From assembly GCA_023419175.1 (NCBI GenBank), contig JAEZYG010000081.1, forward strand, positions 1 to 7,002: DNA of 7,002 nucleotides. Reading direction: 5' to 3'. Source of the DNA: Actinomycetes bacterium (GTDB lineage Bacteria; Actinomycetota; Actinomycetes; Propionibacteriales; Propionibacteriaceae). Below are positions 6,191 through 7,002 of the stretch, one piece after another (the first letter of the stretch is position 1; each line of letters begins with the position of its first letter). The notes beneath the pieces were generated by a model, which saw only the letters and a program-made list of their open reading frames with translations, searched no databases and was not told where the DNA came from. Both the position numbers and the translations under genes were made by a program.

Positions 6191-7002
6191 CGTGCTCCTC
6201 CTTGCAAAGAACGCGGGAAACGGATATCCCCTTCAACAAAATCACGCAGATCAGGGGCATTATTGCGAAACATCACCGTGCGATCGACTCCCATACCGAA
6301 AGCGAAACCTGTGTAGATATCGGTGTCGATACCTGCAGCTTGAAGGACACGAGGATTGACCACACCGCATCCTCCCCATTCGATCCAACCTTCAGATTTG
6401 CAGGTACGGCAAGGACGATCAGGATTGCCCACCGATTCTCCGTGACAGACGAAACATTCCAAATCCATCTCGGCACTGGGCTCTGTAAAGGGGAAATAAT
6501 GCGGACGCAAACGAGTACGCACCTGGCCGAACATCGCCTGGGCGAGATGGTCGAGAGTCCCCTTGAGGTGACCCATCGTGATGCCCTTATCGACGACCAA
6601 TCCTTCAATCTGGTGGAACATTGGCAGATGGGTGGCGTCATATTCGTCCGCTCTAAAGACTTTGCCGGGGCTGACCATATAGATCGGAGGCTGTGAGGTT
6701 AACATGGTGCGCATCTGCACAGGAGAGGTTTGAGTGCGCAAAAGGCGATGATCCTCTACAGGAGAGGTGAACAAGGTATCGCTCAATCCACGTGCGGGGT
6801 GGTCAGCAGGAATATTCAAAGCATCGAAATTCAGCCACTCGGATTCCAGCTCGGGGCCTTCCACCACATTCCAGCCGGCTGCAACGAAAACATCGCACAT
6901 CTTCTCGATGAGAGCGGAGACGGGATGACGGGCACCGTGGGGTCGGAAGGTGATAGGTAAGGTCATATCCACCCGTTCGGCGATAAGACGCTGTTCTAAT
7001 TC
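6187..7002 (-). CDS. pheS: Phenylalanyl-tRNA synthetase alpha subunit, N-terminus off window
   Basis: PheS is the catalytic subunit of phenylalanyl-tRNA synthetase, activating Phe with ATP. The last 271 residues are visible; the missing part is the N-terminal coiled-coil arm of roughly 75-90 residues. The frame runs open to the window edge (ELEQRLIAER before VDMTLP), so a GTG at 6972 is internal and not the start. In visible numbering, class II motif 1 is near 26-70, motif 2 is 108-134 (FRADEYDATHLPMFHQIEG, with R117), and motif 3 is 232-246 (GFAFGMGVDRTVMFR, with R241). FAFGMG and GGCGVVNP line the Phe pocket. Between motifs 2 and 3 is an insert with C183, C186, C198 and C201, a probable zinc ribbon shared with Streptomyces-like and propionibacterial enzymes but absent from mycobacterial PheS. 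Its stop overlaps the pheT start by four bases. Confidence 0.98.
   Translation of the reverse strand, partial: ELEQRLIAERVDMTLPITFRPHGARHPVSALIEKMCDVFVAAGWNVVEGPELESEWLNFDALNIPADHPARGLSDTLFTSPVEDHRLLRTQTSPVQMRTMLTSQPPIYMVSPGKVFRADEYDATHLPMFHQIEGLVVDKGITMGHLKGTLDHLAQAMFGQVRTRLRPHYFPFTEPSAEMDLECFVCHGESVGNPDRPCRTCKSEGWIEWGGCGVVNPRVLQAAGIDTDIYTGFAFGMGVDRTVMFRNNAPDLRDFVEGDIRFPRSLQGGAR

Noticed and set aside
6202..6696. A 164-codon open frame on the plus strand antisense to pheS
   Set aside because: It sits inside the pheS catalytic region, has no recognised protein features, and is a shadow of the real gene.
6964..6972. GTG or ATG near 6972 as the pheS start
   Set aside because: The PheS frame continues in a conserved way to the window edge, and the visible part would lack the N-terminal arm, so these codons are internal.

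Overview
The window looks like chromosomal DNA from an actinomycete (Actinomycetota) with intermediate GC content, judged by eye and not computed. Three things support this. The ArgH fragment has the actinobacterial form of the GRSRNDQ block (preceded by GGRLRA). PheS carries a four-cysteine insert known from Streptomyces and Propionibacterium-type enzymes. The gene set recalls the pheS-pheT-argCJBDF-argR-argG-argH order typical of many actinobacteria. The genus cannot be fixed from sequence alone.

Layout. From 1 to 1268 (minus) lies argH (argininosuccinate lyase), cut by the left edge. Directly upstream, with stop and start sharing one base, is argR (1268-1777, minus), the arginine repressor. 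It has a perfect TATAAT -10 element and an AT-rich palindrome resembling an ARG box before its start. Next, also on minus, is a TetR-family repressor (1823-2365) that appears to be transcribed as a leaderless mRNA. Divergent from it, 63 bp away, is an AlaA-type alanine aminotransferase (2429-3646, plus). A strong 11-bp-stem terminator separates this gene from the convergent pheT (3689-6190, minus), which overlaps pheS (6187-7002, minus, N-terminus off the right edge) by four bases.

How it works together. PheS and PheT form the phenylalanyl-tRNA synthetase tetramer, translationally coupled through the ATGA overlap. ArgR should sense arginine and repress arginine genes, including its own unit with argH, which catalyses the last step of arginine synthesis. 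The aminotransferase links alanine/pyruvate with glutamate/2-oxoglutarate and is probably controlled by the divergent TetR protein.

The main point of interest is architectural. The usual argCJBDF block between pheT and argR is absent and an aminotransferase/TetR pair stands in its place. argG is also missing between argR and argH. I found no mobile element, CRISPR array, RNA gene or clearly new system. No gene-free stretch exceeds about 65 bases.
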